Assembly (NCBI RefSeq): GCF_036785885.1
Contig: NC_092314.1
Location: forward strand, 18,993,638 to 19,057,637
Length of the DNA stretch: 64,000 nt
Origin: Coffea arabica
Lineage: Eukaryota > Streptophyta > Magnoliopsida > Gentianales > Rubiaceae
Reading direction: 5' to 3'
Part shown: positions 1 through 10,762 of the stretch, one piece after another
How the letters are laid out: each line of letters begins with the position of its first letter
Numbering within the stretch: the first letter of the stretch is position 1
Position numbers and translations under genes: made by a program
Notes under the pieces: generated by a model
Told to the model about the DNA's origin: nothing
Database searches by the model: none
The model's input: the letters and a program-made list of their open reading frames with translations, nothing else

Positions 1-3000
1 TCTAGTATCGGTTAGTATTTGAGGAATTAAGAGCGTATACCGGACATGGGACCCGCTAGTGCGGAAAGTTCAGTAAAATTCGGCCCATTAGGTTAACTTT
101 AGTATTCAGAGATTTAATTTATTAGGTGTTAAGAGATGATTAGAGATTACCCAAATGGATGAGAGTTGGAGAGATAAAAGGATAAGTGTAACTCAAAAAG
201 ATGACATGTGTCACTTTATGATTCAACCTTGGATTTGACCACTATTCACCAACTTTACTAAATACTAAAATTGACCCAAAACATCATCTTCATTTGCTCA
301 TCTTGGCCGGCCATTGAGGAGAGAAAAGAGAGAGAGAGCTTCTTCAATTTTCCTTCATTTCTAGCTTGAATCTTGCAAACCTACCGGTTAAATTCCAAAT
401 TTCTCCATAAAAGTGAGTTGCTAAACTAGTTTAAGGTGTTGAGTGGAGTCATTTGTGAAGAACAAGCTCTAGTTGTCTTGCTTCTTGGAGTTACAAAGGC
501 AAATTGTCAAGGAAATTCTCTTTTGTCCTTAATAATGTAAAATTGGAGGTTTATAAAGGTTGAATATGTTAGTTTGTGGATTATTTCATGACCTAAGGTT
601 GAGATGTGCAAATTTTCCTATTTATTGAGGATTTTCTGTTTTAATATATAAATTATTGTTTAGTCATGGATTAATGGTTTGTTATAATGTAAGATGGAGT
701 TGGTATGTGTTGGAAATGATTGGTTGTGAAAAATTGTTGGTTTGAAACTAAAATTCCAAATTAGGGTTCCAAACAGGCCTGTTCTGTCCGGATTTTTTTG
801 AACATGCTAGAGGCCGAATTAGCCTTAGATTAAAACATGAAAGTTGTAGAGAATAATGTTTTATAGTTGTCTGTAAATTTCCAGCCCAATCTGAGTTTGG
901 TGGATTGTGAAAATTCGGAAATACCCAGACTGGCCTAGGTAGGAGTTCAGCGAACAGGGTTGTCATTTCACCCAATCTGACCGTGACTTTTCACCCTGAT
1001 CGTTACCGAATTAGATTTTGATCAAAACATGGAAGTTGTAGAAAATGGTGTAAAATAGTTGCCTACAAAATTTCAGCTAGATCCTAGCACTGTAGCTTGT
1101 GAAATGACCGAAATACCCTTGACTGCCCAAGAACCCTATTTCGCGCCCAGATTTCTGTTTTCATGGAAATTTCCATTTTTGATCATGCAAATATATGATT
1201 TGGCTTTGGATGTCTTCATAAGAAATGTAGGTATATGTCTTAGCTTTCCAACGTCCCCGGAATCACCTCGTTTCGACTTCGATTGCCTGAGTTATTGTCA
1301 TTTGTGTATAAGGCGGTTAGCAAGCCCGAATGTGAGATTCGGGTTCTATAAATGGCAATTTTGACTTAGATACACTACAAACTGGACTGAGTGATCTTCA
1401 TCAAAGTTTTAACTCTTTGTCTTAGGTTCAAAACGGTATATATTGCACCCCAATCCGATAAGTGTAGTTTCAGTTGTGTCTGTTCCGCTAAGAGACATCA
1501 AACCTGCTATTTAGCTTTTGTCTTTAAAAACTTGATTTCTAGTTGCATTCCTAGACTTGCTTTGTGTTTGGATGAACTTGAGCCTAGTTGAAGGGCTATT
1601 GTATTGAGATTTCTTATGTGTTGAATTGGACTGACTTGAGGAAAAACATTGAAGCCATGATGGCTGGAAAATTAAGCAAATTTAGGGGGAATGCTGTGTC
1701 CAATTTTCTAGGCCGTCTGGTTCCTTTAAATTTGAGTTGATCTTAGTAAAAATGAAGGGTTTTGAGGGTTGTTTGTAACCCTAGGACCAACTGTTATCTT
1801 TTGCTCAAAAGTCATATTTTTTTCTTTTGTACTAGTATTTAACCTGGAAAGATGTACGACGTGTAGTCGAGACTCACTTGTACATTCCGTTTACTCGATT
1901 TTGGATGTGAAACCTTCAATTATTTTACTTTGATGATTTTAGGGTTTCTTGGCTATTAAAGTCAGTTTGAAGTGAAAACTTTTGAAGTATCCGTACTTGA
2001 ACCGGTGAGTGTACCACTCCCCTCATTTGCAGTTTAACCTGGTTTCTGCCTCTGCAATCTGCGATTTAAATGACTGCACTATCTGTTTATTCTGTTTGAG
2101 ACAAGGGTGTACTTTATCACACTCGTTCTCTTGTCTGTCCATATACCTATTTACTGTGTATAATCTGTTAACTGTATCTGAATCTGTTCGGACGTCGTTT
2201 GGAGGCTGGTATCCAACGACCTTTCTGTGACCCCTGAGCTCAACACCTGTGGCTAGTTACTCAAGTCGGGCCGGCAAGAGCCTGGTCGATTATATAACGA
2301 ACCACGGTAGTCTGTTTTGGAATCTTTGGGTATTGAGACTCTTGATTCCGATATACTCGAGTATTAGCATTTCTGAACTGATTGGAGTTCGGGCCCGGTA
2401 GGAATATGTGAGGTGGAAGGAATCGGAGAAAGTGGAGTCTACGGTATTGGTTACTCCTTTAGCGTTGACGGAGTGTCAACTATTATTTCGATCAAGTTTC
2501 GGTGAAGCAAATGGGAATTTGGCTCCTAAGAGCCACCTGTATCCTTTCTATCTATGGTGTTTGTTCATTTCTTTATTTGATTCGCATATGTGACTAATTG
2601 AATATGAAGTTCCACGTTTCTTACTTGCTATTATTTTGGTACCTCATTAAGCGTAAACTCACCCCCTTCCCGTTATCTTTGTTTTCCTTACAGGGGACAA
2701 ACTTTGAAACCACGCTTTTGGAAGAAAAGAGTCGAGCTAATGTATATGTTATTTTGTTAAGTTCCTTTGTAACCGAAACCCTAATTGTATTTTGACTAGT
2801 ATGAACCCTTTGGCTTGTACTTCAAGTTAAAATGTTGAAGACTCTGATGTAAATACATGTATAAGTATTTAGTCTTGTCTGTAAGTGTATTCATGGAGAT
2901 GTTACGCTTCTAGGGCTTTGGTGAGCGTTCAATCGACGTCCTATTTCCCTACACGAGTTAGTAAGATGTATTGTAGCTTAGTGGATTTTAATTGTTACTT

Positions 3001-3124
3001 TTCTTGGGGTTTGATCATGCGCAATATATGGTTTGTGTGATCTGACTCCGTAGTGCTGGCAAGAACTGGGCAGGCGGTCCGCCGAACCCTTTGGTTCGCC
3101 TTAGGGTGAGGTGGGGCTGTCACA
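1..3124 (+). repeat. LTR of gag-only Ty3/gypsy element A (5' end outside window)
   Basis: Position 1 onward matches position 5188 onward, which lies about 130 bases inside the next LTR, so the window opens inside this LTR. It ends at CACA (3121-3124) directly before a tRNA-iMet type primer site. A possible TATA box (TATAAAT) is at 1347-1353. It contains two diverged copies of a module with the phrase AACATGAAAGTTGTAGA (about 830 and 1025). Short open frames inside it are not conserved as protein and look non-coding. Confidence 0.85.
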
Positions 3125-3126
3125 GG

Positions 3127-3138
3127 TGGTATCAGAGC
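3127..3138 (+). other. Primer binding site, tRNA-iMet type
   Basis: TGGTATCAGAGC, two bases after the LTR end, is the usual plant primer site complementary to the 3' end of initiator methionine tRNA. It fixes the LTR boundary and the sense strand. The 660 bases from here to the gag start hold no gene that I can see and act as the 5' leader. Confidence 0.9.
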
Positions 3139-3797
3139 TGCTTCACGTGGTCTCTGCGCGGAGTGAGTTTGGGCCAAGTGGTGTTATGGTCCTGATTTCG
3201 TGAATGTGTCTACGTGCTTGTTTGAGTATAAGTTGTGAACCGTGCATGTCGTAAGTGTAAAAATCTTTATCATGGGACTTGAGGAAACTAGGTATGTATG
3301 TCGGGTAGGAATCTTTCATATATGGATGATTTACTCTTGGGACCGGCCGGCTCGAATTGTGAATTATCGTATTTGGGATTCTTGTACCCGGCTACTAAAT
3401 CAATGAGAGCCTAGGTTAGAAAGGACTTGGGCGAACTAGAAATTTGATTCTATGGAACTTCATGTGGTTTGTTCGGGTGTTTGTAAGTATGATTAACCTG
3501 GATTAAGATAAAAATTGTGGCATTCTCGTAGATTAGGGATGGAGACCTAGAAGGGAAATAACTTTTCGATAGTTGCTTTTGTACTTTTAACCTAGTTCGT
3601 TTATAGTACTTTTGGATGACCCCGTTACCTTCTTGGACCTCTTTTAGTTGTATCTAATTGACTGCTACTGTGTGACTGATTCGGTACAGTTGTGTGTATA
3701 TATGCTTTTGATCTGTGTGTACCTCTTGTTATTTGCTTATAATTATAATTATTTTTAATATTATCTTTGCACCTCGACCTTAGATTGACTTAGATCA

Positions 3798-4882
3798 ATG
3801 GAGGGCACTCGTAGTGGACGAGGCCGTGGGCGTGGAATTAGGCAACCCACGTCTGAAAGGAGCACTGTGGAAACCTCGTCTGGACCAAACCCTGAACTTA
3901 GGGTTGACCCCAAGGTCCAAATAGCTGCTGCCATGCAGCAAATGACTGATTTGCTAGGCCAAGTGGTGCACCAACAGGGTCACAACCCTAACTCCAACCC
4001 TGGGAACCCTGGTAATCACGTGGAGAGCGAGGACCGGGCCCTCGAGAGGTTCCAAAAGTTTGCCCCACCAAAGTTTATTGGGAAACCCGATCCAGATGTA
4101 ACCGAAAGGTGATTAGAGAAAATGGTGGATATCTTTGCTGCCCTGCACTACACGGAGGAACGGCAGGTGACTTTTGCTGTTTTCCAACTGGAAGGGGCGG
4201 CCCGTTCCTGGTGGAACGTAATACGACAAAAGTGGGACCGAGAGCAAACGCCCAGGATTTGGGTGAATTTTATGCGGGAGTTCAACGCTAAATTCTTCCC
4301 TCCTCTAGTTCAGGAACAAAAGGAGGATGAATTTATCCGGATTCGTCAAGGGACCCAGACGGTGGCTAAGTACGAGAGCCAATTCACCCGACTATCCAAA
4401 TTCGCGCCCGAACTCATCGTGACTGAGCAACGAAGAATACAGCGATTCATCCAGGGTCTGAACGTGAAGATCCAGAAAGATCTAGCCATAGCCCAAATTA
4501 ACGCCTTCAGCGATGCCGTAGAGAAGGCGCAACGAGTAGATAATGCTAGACTGCAGGTGCAAAACTTCCAAGCCAAGAAAGGGGCTTTCTTGGGAGTAAC
4601 TCTGAGCAAGCGGGTACAAGTACACCCCCTAAGATTGGAAAAAGAAACGAGGGAGCATGACAACCGGGAGTGTCGCGTGATGTCTCTCAGGGGGGACCGG
4701 CCTCTGCTATTCGTTGTTCCTGTGGATATTGCAGAAGGCCAAATCATACGGAGGCAAATTGTTGGAAGAAAGAGGGAAAATGTCTGCGCTACGGAAGTGG
4801 CGATCATCAGATTGCTGACTGCTCAGTTCGATTACGAAAAGGAAAAGGGACCCCGCAACCCACTAAGACTAACCCTGGATAG
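3798..4882 (+). pseudogene. gag: gag of element A (broken)
   Basis: Capsid/nucleocapsid polyprotein of a Ty3/gypsy element, which would package element RNA in cytoplasmic particles. The start MEGTRSGRGRGRG follows the leader and is shared with the second copy at 8981. An RG-rich N-terminus is followed by the Retrotrans_gag core, with the block LEGAARSWWN near 4190 and the stretch EFIRIRQGTQTVAKYE near 4330. A TGA at 4110-4112 replaces a Cys codon that is still present in copy B. A frameshift near 4610-4670 moves the C-terminus to another frame. There the first zinc knuckle CX2CX4HX4C is intact (4721-4762), but the second has Tyr in place of its second Cys (4781-4822). It is non-functional as it stands. 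No protease, RT or integrase follows. Confidence 0.85.
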
Positions 4883-4906
4883 TCGAAAAAGGAAGGGGCT
4901 AGATTG

Positions 4907-5052
4907 AAGGTACCGGCTCGAGTATACTCTTTAGAACACCATCAAGTCCCTGACTCGTCTGAGGACGTAGAAGGTACAATCGGTTGGGTACCCTAGATTT
5001 TGAAAGATTCCGTTGATAAGAAAATTTCGAGGACGAAATTTCTTTAAGGGGG
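4907..5052 (+). pseudogene. Gag/protease start fused to the last codons of pol
   Basis: After the zinc knuckles comes KVPARVYSLEHHQVPDSSED, resembling the gag-protease transition of chromovirus-type elements. Within about 60 bases the sequence switches to ENFEDEISLRG (5020-5052), the typical very end of pol in these elements. Everything between (protease, RT, RNase H, integrase) is absent. The two ends are not in one clean frame, with stops at about 4994 and 5013. The same join recurs at 61936-62108, so it predates this copy. Confidence 0.75.
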
Positions 5053-5057
5053 AGAGA
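5042..5057 (+). other. Polypurine tract of element A
   Basis: A purine-rich run (TTTAAGGGGGAGAGAG) lies immediately before the LTR start TGTGATAACC at 5059. It would prime plus-strand DNA synthesis. Confidence 0.8.
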
Positions 5058-5058
5058 G

Positions 5059-8000
5059 TGTGATAACCCGTAATTTTCTTAATTGCTAGGTTTTATTTTT
5101 TTTTAATTGCACGCTTTTCCACATTTTATTTATACAAAAATTTTGAAAATAATTTTTATGAGTAAATATAGTTTTTAAATTATTTTTCTAGTATCGGTTA
5201 GTTTTTGAGGAATTAAGAGCGCATACCGGACGTGGGACCCGCTAGTGCGGAAAGTTCGGTAAAATTCGGCCGATTAGGTTAACTTTAGTATTCATAGATT
5301 TAATTTACTAGATGTTAAGAGATGATTAGAGATTACCCAAATGGATGAGAGTTTGAGAGACAAAAGGATAAGTGTAACTCAAAAAGGTGACATGTGTCAC
5401 TTTATGATTCAACCTTGGATTTGACCACTATTCACCAACTTTACTAAATACTAAAATTGACCCAAAACATCATCTTCATTTGCTCATCTTGGCCGGCCAT
5501 TGAGGAGAGAAAAGAGAGAGAGAGCTTCTTCAATTTTCCTTCATTTCTAACTTGAATCTTGCAAACCTACCGGTTAAATTTCAAATTTCTCCACAAAAGT
5601 GTGTTGCTAAGCTAGTTTAAGGTGTTGAGTGGAGCCATTTGTGAAGAACAAGCTCTAGTTGTCTTGCTTCTTGGAGTTACAAAGGAAAGTTGTCAAGGAA
5701 ATTATCTTTTGTCCTTAATAATGTGGAATTGGAGGTTTATAAAGGTTGAATATGTTAGTTTGTGGATTATTTCATGACTTATGGTTGAAATGTGCAAATT
5801 TTCCTATTTATTGAGATTTTCTGTTTTAATATATAAATTATTGTTTAGTCATGGATTAATGGTTTGTTATAATGTAAGATGGAGTTGGTATGTGTTGGAA
5901 ATGATTGGTTGTGAAAAATTATTGGTTTGAAACTAAAATTCCAGATTAGGATTCCAAACAGGCCTGTTCTGTCCGGATTTTTTTGAGCATGCTAGAGGCC
6001 GAATTAGCCTTAGGTTAAAACATGAAAGTTGTAGAGAATGATGTTTTATAGTAGCCTGTAAAGTGTCAGCCCAATCTGAGTTTGGTGGCTTATGAAAATT
6101 CGGAAATACCCAGACTGGCGTAGGTAGGAGTTCAGCGAATAGGGTTGTCATTTCACCCAATCTGACCGTGACTTTTCACCCTGATTCTTACCGAATTAGA
6201 TTTTGACCAAAACATGGAAGTTGTAGCAAATGGTGTAAACTAGTTTCCTACAAAAGTTCAACTCGATCCTAGCACTGTAGCTTGTGAAATGACCGAAATA
6301 CTCTTGACTGCCCAAGAACCCTGTTTCGCGCCCAGATTTCTATTTTCATGGAAATTTCCATTTTTGATCATGAAAATGCATGATTTGGCTTTAGAGGTTT
6401 TCATGAGAAATGTAGGTATATGTCTTAGCTTTCCAACTCCCCTGGAATCACCTCGTTTCGACTTCGGTTGCCTGAGTTATTGTCATTTACGTATAAGGCG
6501 GTTAACAAGCCCGAATGTGAGATTCTGGTTCTATAAATGGCAATTTTGACTTAGATACACTACAAACTGGATTGAGTGATCTGCATCAAAGTTTTAGCTC
6601 TTTGTTTTAGCTTCAAAATGGTATATATTTCACCCCAATCCGATAAGCATAGCTTCAGTTTTGTTTGTTCCGCTAAGAGACATCAAACCTGCTATTTAGT
6701 TTTTGTCTTTAAAAACTTGATTTCTAGTTGCATTCCTAGACTTGCTTTGTGTTTGGATGAACATGAGCCTAGTTGAAGGGCTATTGTATTGAGATTTCTT
6801 ATGTGTTGGATTGGACTGACTTGAGAAAAAATAATGAACCCATGATGGCTGGAAAAGCAAACAAATTTAGGGGGAATGCTGTCCAATTTTCTTGACCGTC
6901 TGGTTCCTTTAAGTTTGAGTTGATCTTAGTGAAAATGAAGGGTTTTGAGGGTTGTTTGTAACCCTAGGACCAACTGTTATCTTTTACTCAAAAGTCATAT
7001 TTTATTCTTTTGTACTAGTACTTAACCTGAAAAGACGTACGACATGTAGTCAAGCATCACTTGTGCATTCCGTTCACTCGATTTTGGATGTGAAACTTTC
7101 AATTGTTTTACTTTGATGATTTTAGGGCTTCTTGGCGATTAAAACCAGTTTGAAGTGAAAACTTTTGAAGTATCCATACTTGAACCGGTGAGTGTACCAC
7201 TCCCCTCATTTGCTGTTTAATCTGGTTTCTGCCTCTGCAATCTGCGATTTAAATAACTGCACTATCTGTTTATTCTGTTTGAGACGAGGGTGTACTTTAT
7301 CATATTCGTTTTCTTGTCTGTCAATATGCCTATTTACTGTGTATAATCTGTTAACTGTATCTGAATCTGTTCGGGCGTCGTTTGGAGGCTGGTATCCAAC
7401 GTCCTTTCTGTGACCTCTGAGCTCAACACCTGTGGCTAGTTACTCAAGTCGGGCCGGCAAGGGTCTGGTCGATTAGATAACGAACTACGGTAGTCTGTTT
7501 TAGGATCTTTGGGTATTGAGACTCTTGATTCCGGTATACTCGAGTATTACCATTTCTGAACTGATTGGAGTTCGAGCCCGGTAGGAGTATGTGAGAGGGA
7601 AGGAATCGGAGAAAGTGGAGTCTACGGTATTGGTTACTCCTTTAGCGTTGATGAAGTGTCTACTATTATTTCGATCAAGTTTCGGTGAAGCAAATGGGAA
7701 TTTGGCTCCTGAGAGCCACCTGTATCCTTTCTATCTATGCTGTTTGTTCATTTCTTTATTTGATACGCATATGTGACTAATTGAATATGAAATTTCACGT
7801 TTCTTACTTCCTATTATTTTGGTACCTCATTAAGCGTAAACTCACCCCTTTCCCGTTATCTTTGTTTTCCTTACAGGGGACAAACTTTGAAACCACGCTT
7901 TTGGAAGAAAAGGGTCGAGTTAATGTATATGTTATTTTGTTAAGCTCCTTTGTAACCGAAACCCTAATTGTATTTTGACTAGTATGAACCCTTTGGCATG

Positions 8001-8307
8001 TACATCAAGTTAAAATGTTGAAGACTCTGATGTAAATACATTTATAAGTATTTAGTCTTGTCTGTAAGTGTATTCATTGAGATGTTACGCTTCTAGGACT
8101 TTGGTGAGCGTTCAATTGACGTCCTATTTCCCTACACGAGTTAGTAAGATGTATTGTAGTTTAGTGGATTTTAATTGTTACTTTTCTTGGGGTTTGATCG
8201 TGCGCAATATATGGTTTGTGTGATCTGACTCCGTAGTCCTGGCGAGAACTGGGCAGGCGGTCCGCCGAACCCTTTGGTTCGCCTTAGGGTGAGGTGGGGC
8301 TGTCACT
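5059..8307 (+). repeat. LTR shared between gag-only elements A and B, ~3.25 kb
   Basis: It begins TGTGATAACCCG after the polypurine tract and ends CACT just before a second primer site. It is nearly colinear with 1-3124, with scattered substitutions and small indels. It serves as the 3' LTR of A and the 5' LTR of B, so the two elements share it in tandem. A possible TATA box is at 6532-6538. No protein-coding gene is seen in its 3.2 kb. Confidence 0.9.
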
Positions 8308-8309
8308 GG

Positions 8310-8321
8310 TGGTATTAGAGT
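8310..8321 (+). other. Primer binding site of element B, iMet type, mutated
   Basis: TGGTATTAGAGT corresponds to the site at 3127 with two C-to-T changes (TGGTATCAGAGC in copy A). The following leader up to 8980 is colinear with 3139-3797 and holds no gene. Confidence 0.8.
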
Positions 8322-8980
8322 TGTTTCGCGTGGTCTCTGCGTGGAGTGAGTTTGGACCAAGTGGTGTTATGGTCCTGATTTCGTGAATGTGTCTAAGTGC
8401 TTGTTTGAGTATATGTTATGAACCGTGTATGTCGTAAGTGTAAAGATCTTTATCATGGGACTTGAGGAAGTTAGGTATGTATGTCGGGTAGGAATCTTTC
8501 ATATATGGATGATTTACTCTTGGGACCGGCCGGCTCGAGTTGTGAATTTTTTTATTTGGGATTCTTGTACCCGGCTACCAAATCAATGAGAGCCTATGTT
8601 AGAAAGGACTTGGGCGAACTAGAAATTTGATTCTATGGAACTTCATGTGGTTTGTTCGGGTGTTTGTAAATATGATTAACCTGGATTAAGATAAAAATTG
8701 TGGCATTCTCGCAGATCAGGGATGGAGACCTAGAAGGGAAATAACTTTTCGTTAGTTGCTTTTGTACTTTTAACCTAGTTCGTTTATAGTACTTTTGGAT
8801 GACCCCGTTACCTTCTTGGATCTCTTTTGGTTGTATCTAATTGACTGCTACTGTGTGACTGGTTCGGTACAGTTGTGTGTATATTTGCTTTTGATCTGTG
8901 TGTACCTCTTGTTATTTGCTTATACATATAATTATCTTTAATATTATCTTTGCACATCGACCTTAGATTGACTTAGATCA

Positions 8981-9567
8981 ATGGAGGGCACTCGTAGTGG
9001 ACGAGGCCGTGGGCGTGGAATTAGGCAACCCACGTCTGAAAGGGGCACTGTGAAAACCTCGTCTGGACCAAACCCTGAACTTAGGGTTGACCCCAACGTC
9101 CAAATAGCTGCTGCCATGCAGTAAATGACTGATTTGCTAGGCCAAGTGGTGCACCAACAGGGTCACAACCCTAACCCCAACCCTGGGAACCCTGGTAATC
9201 ACGTGGAGAGCGAGGACCGGGCCCTCGAGAGGTTCCAGAAGTTTGCCCCACCAAAGTTTATTGGGGAACCCGATCCAGATGTAACCGAAAGGTGCTTAGA
9301 GAAAATGGTGGATATCTTTGCTGCCCTGCACTACACGGAGGAACGGCAGGTGACTTTTGCTGTTTTCCAACTGGAAGGGGCAGCCCGTTCCTGGTGGAAC
9401 GTAATACGACAAAAGTGGGACCGAGAGCAAACGCCCAGGACTTGGGTGAACTTTATGCGGGTGTTCAACGCTAAATTCTTCCCTCCTCTAGTTCAGGAAC
9501 AAAAGGAGGATGAATTTATCCGGATTCGTCAAGGGACCCAGACGGTGGCCAAGTACGAAATCCAATT
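8981..9567 (+). pseudogene. gag: gag of element B, truncated
   Basis: Second copy of the gag described at 3798, with the same RG-rich start. A TAA at 9122-9124 replaces a CAA codon that is intact in copy A. From 9125 the frame is open through the Retrotrans_gag core, including the LEGAARSWWN block, and it keeps the Cys codon that is a stop in copy A. Homology stops abruptly around 9567 within the VAKYE segment; the frame then runs by chance into AT-rich DNA. The C-terminal gag, zinc knuckles and 3' LTR of this copy are missing. Confidence 0.85.
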
Positions 9568-10226
9568 AAATATTAGGCTTAACAGGTTTTTTTGGCAACA
9601 CAGGTTGGGCTAGGTTGGCTCAGCGCAATTGACAATCCTAAGAGTTATGTCATAGCTATTAAGATTATAAAAAGAATGGAAATAGTTATTGACTAGACTT
9701 GATTTTTTTAAATAATAATTTCTTTTCCATACATTTGCACGGGCTCTTTTTTACATTCTATAATTTTTGTTTTTTTTGAACAAAAATTGTTATAAATGAA
9801 TTTAAAATGCTTTATAAAATTTAATATACTAATTGTAAGACAAATATTAAAATTAAACATATTAAAAATGATTAATTTATAACAACTTAACAATTAGTTT
9901 CAATGGTTTGACAAAAAAAAACAATTAGTTTCAATGGAATCTTATCCCGTAATTCAATTATATTTATTCTAATTAATGATAGTAAGTCAACATATGACTG
10001 AAGGAGATATATTAGAAAATAAGTGCAACTAAATATTTGATTCTTTCATGATTAAAAAGAATTTTAAAAGCAAACTAATAGATGATGAACTTATTATTTG
10101 TTCAAATTATTAAAAACTAAGAAAGTAATTTGGGGGAACATTTACAACCCTATATTTATATGAATGCTATTTTGGCCCAAATCGAATTTGAATGGAGAGA
10201 GTATAAAAATTAATAGAATATTTTAG
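9568..10226. other. AT-rich intergenic stretch, no gene seen
   Basis: AT-rich sequence of low coding potential between the broken end of element B and the Tat array. It contains a short direct repeat (AACAATTAGTTTCAATGG near 9888 and 9921). With 56883-57741 it formed one continuous locus before the array inserted, as shown by the matching GAAAG duplications. No RNA gene or conserved protein is recognised. Confidence 0.6.
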
Positions 10227-10231
10227 GAAAG
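10227..10231. other. Target-site duplication, left (GAAAG)
   Basis: GAAAG directly precedes the first Tat LTR. The identical 5-mer follows the last LTR at 56878-56882. Five bases is the usual Ty3/gypsy duplication length. Confidence 0.85.
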
Positions 10232-10718
10232 TGTAGTGGGGCAAATCCACGCATGCCACGTGTCAGCTCGGTAGGTGATGCACGTCAGTTCGGCGTTAGG
10301 GACTACGCAGCTCGCACGTGCAAGCTCGGCAGGAGGGAGCCAGCTCTGCTGTGTCAAGGGCTCCTGTGCTGGGCCTTGTGGGCCGCCACCTTCGAACTTA
10401 TAGGCGCCGTCACGCAAAACCCTAGAAGACTCCGAACCCTAAGGGACTTTGACTCCCACAAGGAAATTACAACCCATTCGGCCCTATATAAGCAACGCCA
10501 TAAGACCACACAAGGTACGTATAGACTAGTACTCTAAACTATTACTCTGTGGACAAGCTTTACTGACTTGACCGTCGGAGTTATTCTGGGGACGCCAGTC
10601 CCGCCCTCTTCCTTTCTTTACAGGACCCTCAGCTCGGTTCACCCTCTCAGGTCGGCTGCGCCTGATCAGCTCGGCTCGCAACAGTTCAGCTCGGATCTGG
10701 TTTTTGGCTGTCGCATCA
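10232..10718 (+). repeat. Tat LTR 1 (outer left)
   Basis: It runs from TGTAGTGGGGC to CGCATCA, just before the primer site. It contains a G-box (CACGTG 10257-10262), a second CACGTG in a near-perfect 18-bp palindrome (10309-10326, one mismatch) and a TATA box TATATAA at 10485-10491. Compared by eye with the outer right LTR at 56390 there are about 15 differences in 488 bp. Confidence 0.92.
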
Positions 10719-10720
10719 AT

Positions 10721-10738
10721 TGGCGCCGTCTGTGGGAA
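10721..10738 (+). other. Primer binding site of Tat unit 1
   Basis: TGGCGCCGTCTGTGGGAA starts two bases after the LTR. The first nine bases fit the 3' end of plant tRNA-Asp; the rest fits it poorly, so the primer tRNA is uncertain. The equivalent sites at 19932 (TTGCGCC) and 47650 (TAGCGCC) each carry one change in the core. Confidence 0.75.
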
Positions 10739-10762
10739 CACGTAATTCTTCTCTTGCGAATC

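Noticed and set aside
1059..2795. Several 60-100 codon frames in the long LTRs (also at 6289-7978)
   Set aside because: Substitutions between LTR copies do not favour synonymous sites and no domain is seen; treated as non-coding LTR.
3798..9567. Host gene with RG-rich N-terminus duplicated in tandem
   Set aside because: Primer sites, polypurine tract and LTRs on both sides show it is retrotransposon gag.
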